37,297 nucleotides of DNA from an uncultured Bacilli bacterium. Lineage in GTDB: Bacteria > Bacillota_I > Bacilli_A > RF39 > UBA660. Below the pieces are notes generated by a model. It had not been told where the DNA came from. It made no database searches and worked only from the letters and a program-made list of their open reading frames with translations. Position 1 is the first letter of the stretch; every line of letters starts with the position of its first letter. Location of the stretch: positions 1 through 37,297 of the forward strand of contig CALVQX010000062.1 of assembly GCA_944358405.1 (NCBI GenBank), given 5' to 3'. Below are positions 25,775-32,893 of this stretch, piece by piece. Made by a program: the position numbers and the translations under genes.

Positions 25775-28384
25775 CTATTTTGCTTCATACCAATTATTCC
25801 CTACTTCAATATCAACTTTCAAAGGAACCCTCAATTGAAAAGCATTTTCCATAATATTTCTAACAATCTCTTTGACTTCCTCCAACTCCTCATTCAATAC
25901 GTTAAATACCAATTCGTCATGAACTTGAATTAGCATCTTACTTTTCAATCCTCTCTTAGCAAGTTCCTGATAAATCGCTACCATTGCTTTCTTTAATATA
26001 TCTGCAGCACTTCCTTGAATTGGCGTATTTAAAGCCATTCTCTCCCCGCTGCTACGAATCATATAATTTTTACTTTTTAACTCTTCAATCACTCGTTTAC
26101 GATTCATTAATGTTTTTACATAACCATTCCGATAAGCCTCTTCTTTTTCTTTTTCCATATATTCTTTAATTCCTGGATAAGTCTCTAAATAATTATCAAT
26201 AAATTTCTTTGCAGTAGTAATATCAATACCCAAATCTTCGCTCAAACCAAAGCTACTAATCCCATATAAAATACCAAAATTCACCGCTTTTGCAGTCCTA
26301 CGCATATCCTTGGTAACTTCATCCATAGAAACATGAAAAATATCTGCAGCTGTTTTCGCATGAATATCATCCCCCTCGACAAAAGCCTGAATTAAGTTTT
26401 CTGCATTAGAAACATGAGCAAACACACGAAGTTCCACCTGTGAATAATCACTAGATAAAATTTTAGAATCTGCATCAGGAATAAAAGCCCTACGAATTAA
26501 TTTAGAATACTCAGAACGTGCTGGGATATTTTGCAAATTTGGACTAATACTAGAAAGGCGTCCTGTTCTAGTTAGTGTTTGTGTAAAAATCGTATGAATT
26601 CTACCATCTTCACGCACCTCTGACTTTAAGCCTACCGCATAATTCGTATATAGTTTCGCTAAAGTACGATACTCCAATATTTTATCTACAATTGGATGAA
26701 CAAATCTAATTTTATCCAAAATATCCTTACTGGTAGAATATTTATTACCTTTCACACGAGCAGGATAAGGAATCTGTAAATCTTCAAATAAGACTTTCGC
26801 TAATTGAGAAGGTGACATAATATTAAATTTAGAACTAGCATCCTCATAAATCTGCTCCTCGATTTGATCCATTTGCGTTTTTAACTCCTCAGCAACCTTT
26901 TCTAAATAATCAACATCTACTCTGATTCCAGTCAACTCCATATCCGCAAGCACACTAGCTAAAGGCATCTCTATTTGTTCAAATAACTCCTCCTCCTCGT
27001 TTTGTCTTAATTCTTCTAAAACCTGTTTTCTAAAATCATAGATAAATTTTGCTTTTTGACAGCAAACTTCAGCAAGTTGTGCATCAGAAATTTCCTTGGG
27101 GCGCTTATCTGTCCCATATAAATCTTCATAGCGTGGAATAGATACATCAAAGGATTGAGCAACAAAACTAATATCGTCTTTTACTATATAATCTAGTAAA
27201 TAAGTAGCAATCATCATATCAAACGAAACATGTTGAAAAACAACTTCTCCAGAATTCAAAACAACAATACACTTTTTTAAATCATAAGTAAACTTTTCAA
27301 CTTCGCTAGAAAAAATATCTCGATATGATGCGATCTGATCAACTGATATAAAATATCCTGCTTCTCCGTCATAAATACCAATACCTAAAACTTCACTTTT
27401 ACTATAAACAGAACCTCTAGTTTCTAAATAAAATGAAAAATCTTTCAAACGAAAATCACGAATAGAACGAATTTCCAACTTTTGATGTAAAGATGGAGAT
27501 TTTGTGGAAGAATCATTTTCTAGCAAATTAAATTTTTTAAGCAAAGAATGAAACTCAAATTCTTCTAACATCTTGACAAAAGCCTCTTGATCAACGCCTA
27601 AATACTTGCAGTCTTCTAAAGTAAAATCTAAAGGAACAAAACGATAAATAGTTGCTAGTTCATAGCTCATATAAGCACTTTCTTTATCTGCTAATAACTT
27701 TTCTTTTGTCTTCCCAGAAACCTCATCAATATGGGCATACAAATTATCAAGACTTTCATATTTGGAAAGTAAATTAATAGCCGTTTTCTCACCAATACCT
27801 TTAACACCAGGAATATGATCACTAGCATCACCCATTAATGCCTTTAGATCAATCATTCGAATTGGATCAACTTGATAAGTTTTTCGAAACTCTTCTTTAT
27901 CCATCATAATAAAATCATTTTGCTTTAAAAGCTTTACCGTAACTTCATCACTAATCAATTGTAAAAGATCTTTATCACTACTAACAATAGTCGCAATAAA
28001 TTGATCTTCTTCATCTACCATTCTAGCAAGGGTACCAATAATATCATCTGCTTCATAATTATCAATCTCAAAATGCTTAATTCCCATCGTATCTAAAACT
28101 TCCTTTGCTTTCGGAAATTGCACTTTTAACTCCTCTGGCATCTCTACTCGACCAGCTTTATATTCTGTATATTGATCATGACGGAAAGTCTTACCTTTAT
28201 CAAAAGCAACCATAATATAAGATGGATTTTCTTCTTTAATAATTTTATTCATCATATTAATAAATCCATACAACGCATTGGTGGGGAATCCTTTGGAATT
28301 TTTCATAATCACACCTTGGTAAGCAGTAGCATAAAAACTACGGAATAATAAATTATTACCATCCACCAAAATTATCTTTTTCAT
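25775..28384 (-). CDS. polA: DNA polymerase I
   Basis: An 869-residue repair and Okazaki-fragment polymerase. The N-terminal 5'-3' exonuclease domain (IILVDGNNLLFRSFYAT, DNYEADDIIGTLAR, LMGDASDHIPGVKGIGEKTA) is intact. The middle 3'-5' exonuclease-like domain appears inactive: the first motif reads FYLETRG, lacking the catalytic Asp, as in Bacillus Pol I. Polymerase motifs A (SSDYSQVELRVFAHVS), B (RRTAKAVNFGILYGISSFG) and C (QVHDELVF) are intact. An AGGTGA ribosome site precedes the ATG. It starts 46 bases after the small SOS-type peptide gene, and no terminator separates them. Confidence 0.97.
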   Translation of the reverse strand: MKKIILVDGNNLLFRSFYATAYQGVIMKNSKGFPTNALYGFINMMNKIIKEENPSYIMVAFDKGKTFRHDQYTEYKAGRVEMPEELKVQFPKAKEVLDTMGIKHFEIDNYEADDIIGTLARMVDEEDQFIATIVSSDKDLLQLISDEVTVKLLKQNDFIMMDKEEFRKTYQVDPIRMIDLKALMGDASDHIPGVKGIGEKTAINLLSKYESLDNLYAHIDEVSGKTKEKLLADKESAYMSYELATIYRFVPLDFTLEDCKYLGVDQEAFVKMLEEFEFHSLLKKFNLLENDSSTKSPSLHQKLEIRSIRDFRLKDFSFYLETRGSVYSKSEVLGIGIYDGEAGYFISVDQIASYRDIFSSEVEKFTYDLKKCIVVLNSGEVVFQHVSFDMMIATYLLDYIVKDDISFVAQSFDVSIPRYEDLYGTDKRPKEISDAQLAEVCCQKAKFIYDFRKQVLEELRQNEEEELFEQIEMPLASVLADMELTGIRVDVDYLEKVAEELKTQMDQIEEQIYEDASSKFNIMSPSQLAKVLFEDLQIPYPARVKGNKYSTSKDILDKIRFVHPIVDKILEYRTLAKLYTNYAVGLKSEVREDGRIHTIFTQTLTRTGRLSSISPNLQNIPARSEYSKLIRRAFIPDADSKILSSDYSQVELRVFAHVSNAENLIQAFVEGDDIHAKTAADIFHVSMDEVTKDMRRTAKAVNFGILYGISSFGLSEDLGIDITTAKKFIDNYLETYPGIKEYMEKEKEEAYRNGYVKTLMNRKRVIEELKSKNYMIRSSGERMALNTPIQGSAADILKKAMVAIYQELAKRGLKSKMLIQVHDELVFNVLNEELEEVKEIVRNIMENAFQLRVPLKVDIEVGNNWYEAK

Positions 28385-28396
28385 ATCTATATCACC

Positions 28397-28412
28397 TGAT
28401 ATAAGTATATCA
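28397..28412. promoter_or_regulatory. 16-base palindrome upstream of polA
   Basis: TGATATA-AG-TATATCA, perfect except for the two centre bases. On the minus strand it includes a TGA-TATACT extended -10, so polA may have its own promoter with an operator-like site on top. Confidence 0.4.
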
Positions 28413-28430
28413 CACTTACTTTACTTTGTC

Positions 28431-28592
28431 CTACTTTAAACCGAACTTTAATGCCACACTAGCGTTAGTATTTCTAAAATCTTGTTTTTCCAACCGCTCT
28501 ACACGATCTGCTGCCATAAATAGACAAAAAGTAACAACCATATAAATAGAAACTACAATAAATCCTCTCTTAATACTTTTTTTCAACTTCAT
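28431..28592 (-). CDS. 53-aa single-pass membrane peptide, candidate SOS division inhibitor (SosA/YneA-like)
   Basis: The frame starts at an ATG (28592) eight bases or so after AAAGGAGAGG. It has a basic start (MKLKKSIKRG), one membrane helix (FIVVSIYMVVTFCLFMAA), and a short polar outside tail (DRVERLEKQDFRNTNASVALKFGLK). It is transcribed divergently from lexA, and a LexA-box-like site lies between its -35 and -10. In Firmicutes this position holds SOS-induced division suppressors (YneA in Bacillus, SosA in Staphylococcus), which are small N-terminally anchored proteins. There is no LysM domain as in YneA; SosA also lacks one. The functional call is inference from location, topology and operator; sequence similarity was not tested. 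Confidence 0.7.
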   Translation of the reverse strand: MKLKKSIKRGFIVVSIYMVVTFCLFMAADRVERLEKQDFRNTNASVALKFGLK

Positions 28593-28622
28593 AATAAACC
28601 TCTCCTTTCAATTGATAAATTT

Positions 28623-28651
28623 AGTATATATCATACAATTGTTCGTGTCAA
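28623..28651 (-). promoter_or_regulatory. Promoter of the 53-aa peptide gene
   Basis: -35 TTGACA (28646-28651, consensus), 17-base spacer, -10 TATACT (28623-28628). The spacer contains a LexA-box-like site. Confidence 0.75.
28632..28645. promoter_or_regulatory. LexA-box-like operator 1
   Basis: CGAACAATTGTATG on the minus strand, matching the Gram-positive SOS box CGAACRNRYGTTYC at 11 of 14 positions. It exactly fills the space between the -35 and -10 of the peptide promoter. Confidence 0.6.
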
Positions 28652-28659
28652 TAAAAATT

Positions 28660-28673
28660 AAAACATTTGTTTG
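28660..28673. promoter_or_regulatory. LexA-box-like operator 2
   Basis: CAAACAAATGTTTT on the minus strand, matching CGAACRNRYGTTYC at 12 of 14 positions. It overlaps the lexA -35, consistent with autorepression. Confidence 0.65.
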
Positions 28674-28699
28674 ACATTTTACAAAAAAAATGGTAAACT
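28671..28699 (+). promoter_or_regulatory. lexA promoter
   Basis: -35 TTGACA (28671-28676, consensus), 17-base spacer ending TGG, -10 TAAACT (28694-28699). Confidence 0.7.
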
Positions 28700-28719
28700 T
28701 AAAACATAAGGAGGAAAAC

Positions 28720-29337
28720 ATGGAAAAACTTACCACAAAACAAGAATATATCTTACAAATTATCAAGCAATTAATTGCTAATAATGGTTACCCCCCAACA
28801 GTAAGAGAAATCGGAGCTAAAGCAAACTTACACTCCCCTGCTACAATTCATTTTCATCTAACAAAATTAGAAGAAAAAGGATACATAAAAAAAGGAACAA
28901 GCAAAAATAGAACAATCGAACTACTAGTTCCAAATGAATATATCGAAAAAAACGAAAATATTGTAGAAGTTCCTCTACTTGGAAAAGTCACAGCAGGAAC
29001 GCCAATAGAAGCAATAGAAACTCCAAACGAATATTTTCCATTGCCAGCTAATTTAATAGGTTCCAAAAAAGAAGTATTTACATTAAAAGTAAGTGGTGAC
29101 TCCATGATTAATGTAGGAATTTATGATGGGGATATCCTAATTGTTGAAAGACAAAATACAGCCAAAAATGGAGATACTGTAGTTGCAATGAATTCAGACA
29201 ATGAAGCAACCGTCAAAACCTTCTACAAAGAAAATGGATACTTTAGACTACAACCAGAAAATGATACGTTAGAACCAATTATTTTAAAAGAAGTAACAAT
29301 TTTAGGAAAAGCAATTGGATTATATCGAAAATTTTAA
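28720..29337 (+). CDS. lexA: SOS repressor LexA
   Basis: Self-cleaving SOS repressor of 205 residues, the same length as Bacillus LexA. The N-terminal winged helix-turn-helix reads NGYPPTVREIGAKANLHSPATIHFHLTKLEEKGYI. The cleavage site is Ala92-Gly93 in GKVTAGTPIE, and the catalytic dyad is Ser128 (SGDSM) and Lys166 (ATVKTF). The start is set at 28720 by AAGGAGG; the upstream ATG of the longer frame lies inside the promoter. It probably represses itself and the divergent peptide gene. Confidence 0.97.
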   Translation: MEKLTTKQEYILQIIKQLIANNGYPPTVREIGAKANLHSPATIHFHLTKLEEKGYIKKGTSKNRTIELLVPNEYIEKNENIVEVPLLGKVTAGTPIEAIETPNEYFPLPANLIGSKKEVFTLKVSGDSMINVGIYDGDILIVERQNTAKNGDTVVAMNSDNEATVKTFYKENGYFRLQPENDTLEPIILKEVTILGKAIGLYRKF

Positions 29338-29428
29338 ATACAAAAATATTTCAAGATATAAATTTACTATCAATTATTTTTTTCAATAACAAGCAATCAA
29401 ATGATTTATAACAGGAGTGATAAATACT

Positions 29429-29830
29429 ATGACAGAAACATATATTTTATTTGGAATTATCATTATATTAATTTTTATAATTATATTTTTAATCAAAAAT
29501 AAGAATACAAACACAATAGCAGGTTTTAAAAAGGGAACAAATTTAGAAGAAGATGCTGAAAAAATATTAAAAAATTTAAATATGAAAAATCTAAAGGGAC
29601 CAGTAAAAACAAGTAAAATGATAACGCACAAAACATTCAGCAAAGCAATATATAAAAACGGAGAAAAGATTTCAGAAGAAACTAGTAATACGGAAAGTGA
29701 AATCCATAGTGAGGCATTTACTAATTGTCCAAACTGTGGTGCAAAAATCGAAAGCCCAAATATAACAAATTGCCCTTATTGTAATACAATATTAATAAAC
29801 ATGAATATAACAACAAAAAAAGATAGCTAA
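29429..29830 (+). CDS. Membrane-anchored zinc-ribbon protein, 133 aa
   Basis: One N-terminal membrane helix (YILFGIIIILIFIIIFLI) is followed by a Lys/Asn-rich region and a C-terminal zinc ribbon, CPNCGAKIESPNITNCPYC, with two CxxC pairs. The middle stretch (KTSKMITHKTFSKAIYKNGEKISEE) has no known motif. The start at 29429 has GGAGTGA about 10 bases upstream. No family name can be given. It ends at a strong terminator that lies in a decayed insertion element. Confidence 0.7.
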   Translation: MTETYILFGIIIILIFIIIFLIKNKNTNTIAGFKKGTNLEEDAEKILKNLNMKNLKGPVKTSKMITHKTFSKAIYKNGEKISEETSNTESEIHSEAFTNCPNCGAKIESPNITNCPYCNTILINMNITTKKDS

Positions 29831-29860
29831 CTTGAACGGACCTCCAAAAATTGGACAGTT
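29831..29860. repeat. Terminal-repeat-like end of a decayed IS3-type element
   Basis: On the minus strand it reads CTGTCCAATTTTTGG then AGGTCCGTTCA, resembling right ends of IS3-family (IS150-group) elements. No matching left end was found near 30224-30260. Confidence 0.4.
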
Positions 29861-29869
29861 TAATTATTT

Positions 29870-29916
29870 AAGGATTGTAACCTATCATTTATAGGAGACA
29901 GTCCTTTTATTTTTTT
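29870..29916 (+). terminator. Terminator after the zinc-ribbon gene
   Basis: AAGGATTGT / ACAGTCCTT outer stem and CCTAT / ATAGG inner stem, followed by TTTTATTTTTTT. It probably came from the insertion element and now serves the upstream gene. Confidence 0.7.
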
Positions 29917-29988
29917 AATTCTATATAATTAGCTATCGCTAAAATTAATTCATCTATATTTTATACTTATTTTCTTGATCATAAAATA

Positions 29989-30223
29989 TCTCTATCTGTT
30001 GTTTTTTCACCCAATAAAACTCTATTAATAATTTTTTCATAACTATTAAATTTCCTATTTTTAGTAGTTTTAAGAATATCATAACCATGTTTATCAATTA
30101 GTTTAACTAAATATCTAATTTTATCCATCCCTATAGCATATTGTTTTGATAAATATGTTGATGATTCATCATTTTAATTTTATTATAAACACCTATTCTA
30201 TTTTCATAAGTTAATTTTGACAT
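29989..30223 (-). pseudogene. Degenerate IS3-type transposase OrfA (helix-turn-helix) remnant
   Basis: The frame MSKLTYENRIGVYNKIK begins at ATG 30223. A one-base frame change then gives DESSTYLSKQYAIGMDKI, RYLVKLIDKHGYDILKTTKN and NSYEKIINRVLLGEKT, ending at TGA 29989-29991. This is the pattern of IS150-type OrfA helix-turn-helix proteins (starting with a K-L-x-x-E element and a LIxLIDKHG core). The OrfB catalytic part is absent: only about 130 bases separate the remnant from the terminal-repeat-like sequence. So the element is internally deleted as well as frameshifted. Confidence 0.65.
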
Positions 30224-30225
30224 AT

Positions 30226-30260
30226 AAAAACCTCGTTTCTTGGACATAAGAAACGAGGTT
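30226..30260 (-). terminator. tcdA terminator
   Basis: Perfect 13-bp stem AACCTCGTTTCTT / AAGAAACGAGGTT (30229-30241, 30248-30260) with a 6-base loop, then TTTTT on the minus strand. Confidence 0.9.
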
Positions 30261-30269
30261 CATATCAAC

Positions 30270-30965
30270 TTAACTATCATTTTTTATATCGGCAATAAAC
30301 TTTCTAACAACATGACTTGCTATCAAAAGTCCTGCACTACTAGGTACAAAAGAAGTAGAGCCTAACGTCTCTGTCTTTTTCGCAACTTCTCTTGAAAATA
30401 AAACCGTAACTTTTTTCGTAATATTTTGATCTTTGATATATTTACGTAAAATTCTTGCCATCGGATCATTAAAAGTCTTCCTAAGATCAACAATTTCTAG
30501 TTGACTAGGATCCACTCTTTTTGCTGTTCCCATACAAGAAATGAAAGGAATGTTTCTCTGAATACAACAAGAAATTACACTCTTTTTAGTACTCATCGTA
30601 TCACAAGCATCAACAAAGTAATCTATAGAAAAATCAAACAAACTAGAAATATTAATAGCATCAATAAATTGATCAACCTTAATAACTCTACAGGCTGGAT
30701 TAATATCATGAATACGCTGTTCCAAAACATCTACTTTCTTCTTTCCTACCGTAGAATCTAAAGCAATGATCTGTCGGTTAATATTTGTTTTTTCAATCAC
30801 ATCAAAATCGACTAAAATCAAAGAACCAATTCCACTACGTGCTAGTGCCTCTACAACATATCCACCAACGCCACCACAACCTAATACTAAAACAGTTTTT
30901 TCCCTTAAAAGAAAAAAAGAATCTTCACCAATCAAAGAAATCAGTCTAGAAAACCTATCCGACAC
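30270..30965 (-). CDS. tcdA: tRNA threonylcarbamoyladenosine dehydratase TcdA
   Basis: E1-like ThiF/MoeB-family enzyme (231 aa) that uses ATP to cyclise t6A37 to ct6A in tRNAs decoding ANN. Seen are the nucleotide loop VLGCGGVGGYVVEALARSG (27-45), LVDFDVIEKTNINRQI with its Arg, FVDACDTMSTKKSVI, FISCMGTAKRVDPSQ, and the C-terminal GSTSFVPSSAGLLIA, all TcdA/YgdL/YrvM features. Translation begins at a GTG overlapping the upstream gene by 11 bases, with only a weak AGAAGG site, so coupling is likely. It is close to aspS, as yrvM is in Bacillus. Confidence 0.9.
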   Translation of the reverse strand: MSDRFSRLISLIGEDSFFLLREKTVLVLGCGGVGGYVVEALARSGIGSLILVDFDVIEKTNINRQIIALDSTVGKKKVDVLEQRIHDINPACRVIKVDQFIDAINISSLFDFSIDYFVDACDTMSTKKSVISCCIQRNIPFISCMGTAKRVDPSQLEIVDLRKTFNDPMARILRKYIKDQNITKKVTVLFSREVAKKTETLGSTSFVPSSAGLLIASHVVRKFIADIKNDS

Positions 30966-31782
30966 TAACCGATAAACCTTCTTCTACTAATGGAGTATTC
31001 TTTTTAACAAACTGTAAATTCTTTTTTTGAGATTCAGACTGAATTAACTGAAAAGGTTGATCATAGATAAGTTTATATAAATAAGACATTTTTGCATAAA
31101 TATCACGATTACTCAAAGCCATTTGATAATAATGATTTAAACTTTTCGTATCCTTCGTATTAAGTTTTTCAAAAGAATGAAGAATCTGCTGAAACTCCTC
31201 CTCAGAAATAGAAGCTTCTCTAATGACAGTGCAATCAAAAATTTGCATAAAATCCAACAATCGAACTAAATCTAAACACCCTGACTTTTCTAAGTAAAGA
31301 GCTATTTTACCTTTATCATCTACTTGAGAAAGTATCTGCCGAACTTGAGAGATCCGCTCATCTGTCAAAATTTCATCAAAGCCCATCTTTTCCAAAGAAA
31401 GATACTTTCCTTTCGAAGAACCAGGAATCTCCTTCTGCATATCCAAAACAGCATTCACATAAAAACGATCTAGTGCATCATGAACTTTCTTCGGAGGCAA
31501 ATCAACTTCATAAATATCACAAATATCACTTTCTGGATCCTTCTTAGTGGAAACGCGATATTGTCGCTTATAAAGAATAGAATAACTACGAAGGAAATCA
31601 ATAATTGCCATTTCATCTTTTACTTGAGAAAATGGAGACTCAGAAAATTTTTTCCCATTAATCATAATATCACTCTCATCAAGATCCTCTACTGGAAATT
31701 TTGAAATTATCTTTTCTGCTCCCTTTAGTCTTACTTCCACATTCAAAATTCGATTTTTATTTACGATTGGCAAAATAATCAT
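30955..31782 (-). CDS. Hypothetical protein, 275 aa, coupled to tcdA
   Basis: Not recognised. It is soluble, starting MIILPIVNKNRILNVEVRLKG; the first part has beta-like segments ending in DLDESDIMINGKKF, and the rest appears alpha-helical (KGKIALYLEKSGCLDLVRLLDF and SISEEEFQQILHSFEKL). No catalytic motif or membrane segment is visible. The start is placed at 31782 by GAGGTG. The longer frame adds 14 residues with no support. It shares a transcript and an 11-base overlap with tcdA, which may hint at a link to tRNA modification, but this is conjecture. Confidence 0.7.
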   Translation of the reverse strand: MIILPIVNKNRILNVEVRLKGAEKIISKFPVEDLDESDIMINGKKFSESPFSQVKDEMAIIDFLRSYSILYKRQYRVSTKKDPESDICDIYEVDLPPKKVHDALDRFYVNAVLDMQKEIPGSSKGKYLSLEKMGFDEILTDERISQVRQILSQVDDKGKIALYLEKSGCLDLVRLLDFMQIFDCTVIREASISEEEFQQILHSFEKLNTKDTKSLNHYYQMALSNRDIYAKMSYLYKLIYDQPFQLIQSESQKKNLQFVKKNTPLVEEGLSVSVG

Positions 31783-31807
31783 GAAACAACACCTCGCATG
31801 GTCTATT

Positions 31808-31816
31808 ATTATACCA
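31808..31816 (-). promoter_or_regulatory. Promoter of the 275-aa gene and tcdA (extended -10)
   Basis: TGG-TATAAT with a poor -35 (TTGTTT at 16 bases, 31830-31835, inside the terminator T-run of the upstream RNA). Confidence 0.45.
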
Positions 31817-31836
31817 CAACACATAAAAAAAACAAT

Positions 31837-32018
31837 AAAAAAGTCAGTTGAGAGCGTCCTAGCGAACGATAAAACCTGCTCTTAGTACAGGTGGGTGTCC
31901 TTACACTATCTTTAGGATCCCTATTTAAAATAGGTTTTCAACACCGATAGTTGATCAAAACTCCCGTATCGTTATTTTAGTCGGTTTTAGATGGGCTGGT
32001 GTCGCATCTCTCTGACAT
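31837..32018 (-). ncRNA. ssrS: Structured small RNA, probable 6S RNA
   Basis: A gene-free stretch with its own promoter and terminator encodes an RNA of about 180 bases. The two ends pair: 5' GTCAG-(A)-GAGA-(U)-GCG with 3' CGC-UCUC-(AA)-CUGAC, directly followed by TTTTTT. Inside, AACGATA pairs with TATCGTT, CCTATT with AATAGG, and ACCTG with CAGGT around a 9-base loop. A long end-to-end hairpin with unpaired middle regions is the 6S layout, and in Bacillus the 6S-1 gene sits by aspS and yrvM (tcdA), as here. 6S RNA binds and inhibits sigma-A RNA polymerase. It is not a T-box (no specifier or T-box core) or an SRP RNA. Assignment by structure and synteny, not by alignment. Confidence 0.6.
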
Positions 32019-32022
32019 CTAT

Positions 32023-32052
32023 AGTATACCATGTAATAATAGAAATATACAA
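32023..32052 (-). promoter_or_regulatory. Promoter of the probable 6S RNA
   Basis: -35 TTGTAT (32047-32052), 18-base spacer ending TGG, -10 TATACT (32023-32028). Confidence 0.6.
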
Positions 32053-32103
32053 GCATTTTCACCGAATTTAAAATAAAAACATAAATTACTATAGGTGAAT
32101 AAT

Positions 32104-32880
32104 ATGTATTTCAATACAAGTGAAGTATCCATATATTATGAAAAGTATGGAAATAAAGATAAAACGATTCTAATTCTTCCAGGTTGGGGAAATACTAGAA
32201 CAACTTTTTACAATATCATTCACTACTTTCAAGAAGAATATACAATATATATATTAGATTATCCAGGCTTTGGTAATAGCATCATTCCAAGTAAAACTTT
32301 AACAATATATGATTATGCAAATATAATTAGAGAATTTATGGAAGAAAATAGGATCAATAATCCCATTATTATAGCCCATTCTTTTGGTGGCAGAATTGCT
32401 ACCCTACTAACTGGATACTATAAAGAACGAATTGATAAAATCATCTTAATTGATGCTGCATCGATCAAACCAAAAAAGAAAATAAGACAAAAAATAAAAG
32501 AAAAACTATATAAATTTTTAAAAAGATTAATCAAAATTTTCCCTCCTGTTCAAAGGGAAACTTATCATCAAAAACTAATTCAATATTTTGGATCTGCAGA
32601 TTATCAAGCACTTCCTGTTCAAATGAGAGAAACATTTAAAAATATTGTGAATGAAAATCTCATCTACTATTTAAAATATATAGAAAGCGAAACATTAATA
32701 TTATGGGGAAAATTAGATCAAGATACCCCAATTAAAGATGGCATAAAAATGAATCGCTTAATCAAAAATTCTGCATTAATTGTCTTTCCTAAAGGAACTC
32801 ACTTCTCCTATCTAGAATATCCCTCATTAACCAATCAAATCATTCAAGAATTCTTAAAAGAAAAAGCTGTGGAAGAATAA
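32104..32880 (+). CDS. Alpha/beta hydrolase
   Basis: A 258-residue protein of the alpha/beta-hydrolase fold. LILPGWGNTRTTFYN forms the oxyanion region, YPGFGNS follows, and the nucleophile elbow is AHSFGG (Ser93). The acid is likely Asp in WGKLDQDTPI and the base is His233 in PKGTHFSYLE. Between them lies a Lys-rich cap (KPKKKIRQKIKEKLYKFLKRL). The substrate is unknown. There is no signal peptide. The start at 32104 is favoured by AGGTGA; the longer frame begins at the GTG of that site. It is divergent from the probable 6S RNA. Confidence 0.85.
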   Translation: MYFNTSEVSIYYEKYGNKDKTILILPGWGNTRTTFYNIIHYFQEEYTIYILDYPGFGNSIIPSKTLTIYDYANIIREFMEENRINNPIIIAHSFGGRIATLLTGYYKERIDKIILIDAASIKPKKKIRQKIKEKLYKFLKRLIKIFPPVQRETYHQKLIQYFGSADYQALPVQMRETFKNIVNENLIYYLKYIESETLILWGKLDQDTPIKDGIKMNRLIKNSALIVFPKGTHFSYLEYPSLTNQIIQEFLKEKAVEE

Positions 32881-32893
32881 TTCCACAGTTTTT
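32862..32893. terminator. Bidirectional terminator
   Basis: CTGTGGAA / TTCCACAG stem with a 6-base loop and T runs on both strands. Shared by the hydrolase and the convergent 202-aa gene. Confidence 0.88.

Noticed and set aside
28690..28720. Upstream ATG for lexA
   Set aside because: It lies within the lexA promoter and lacks a ribosome site; the ATG at 28720 has AAGGAGG.
30221..30260. TTGGACA near 30240 as the second terminal repeat of the IS remnant
   Set aside because: It lies in the loop of the tcdA terminator, and its orientation is wrong for an inverted end.
31480..31704. Plus-strand frame of 74 codons inside the 275-aa gene
   Set aside because: Shadow frame; no ribosome site or promoter.
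31837..32018. T-box or SRP RNA for the structured block
   Set aside because: It has no T-box core or specifier, and no SRP tetraloop region; paired ends and a terminator favour 6S.
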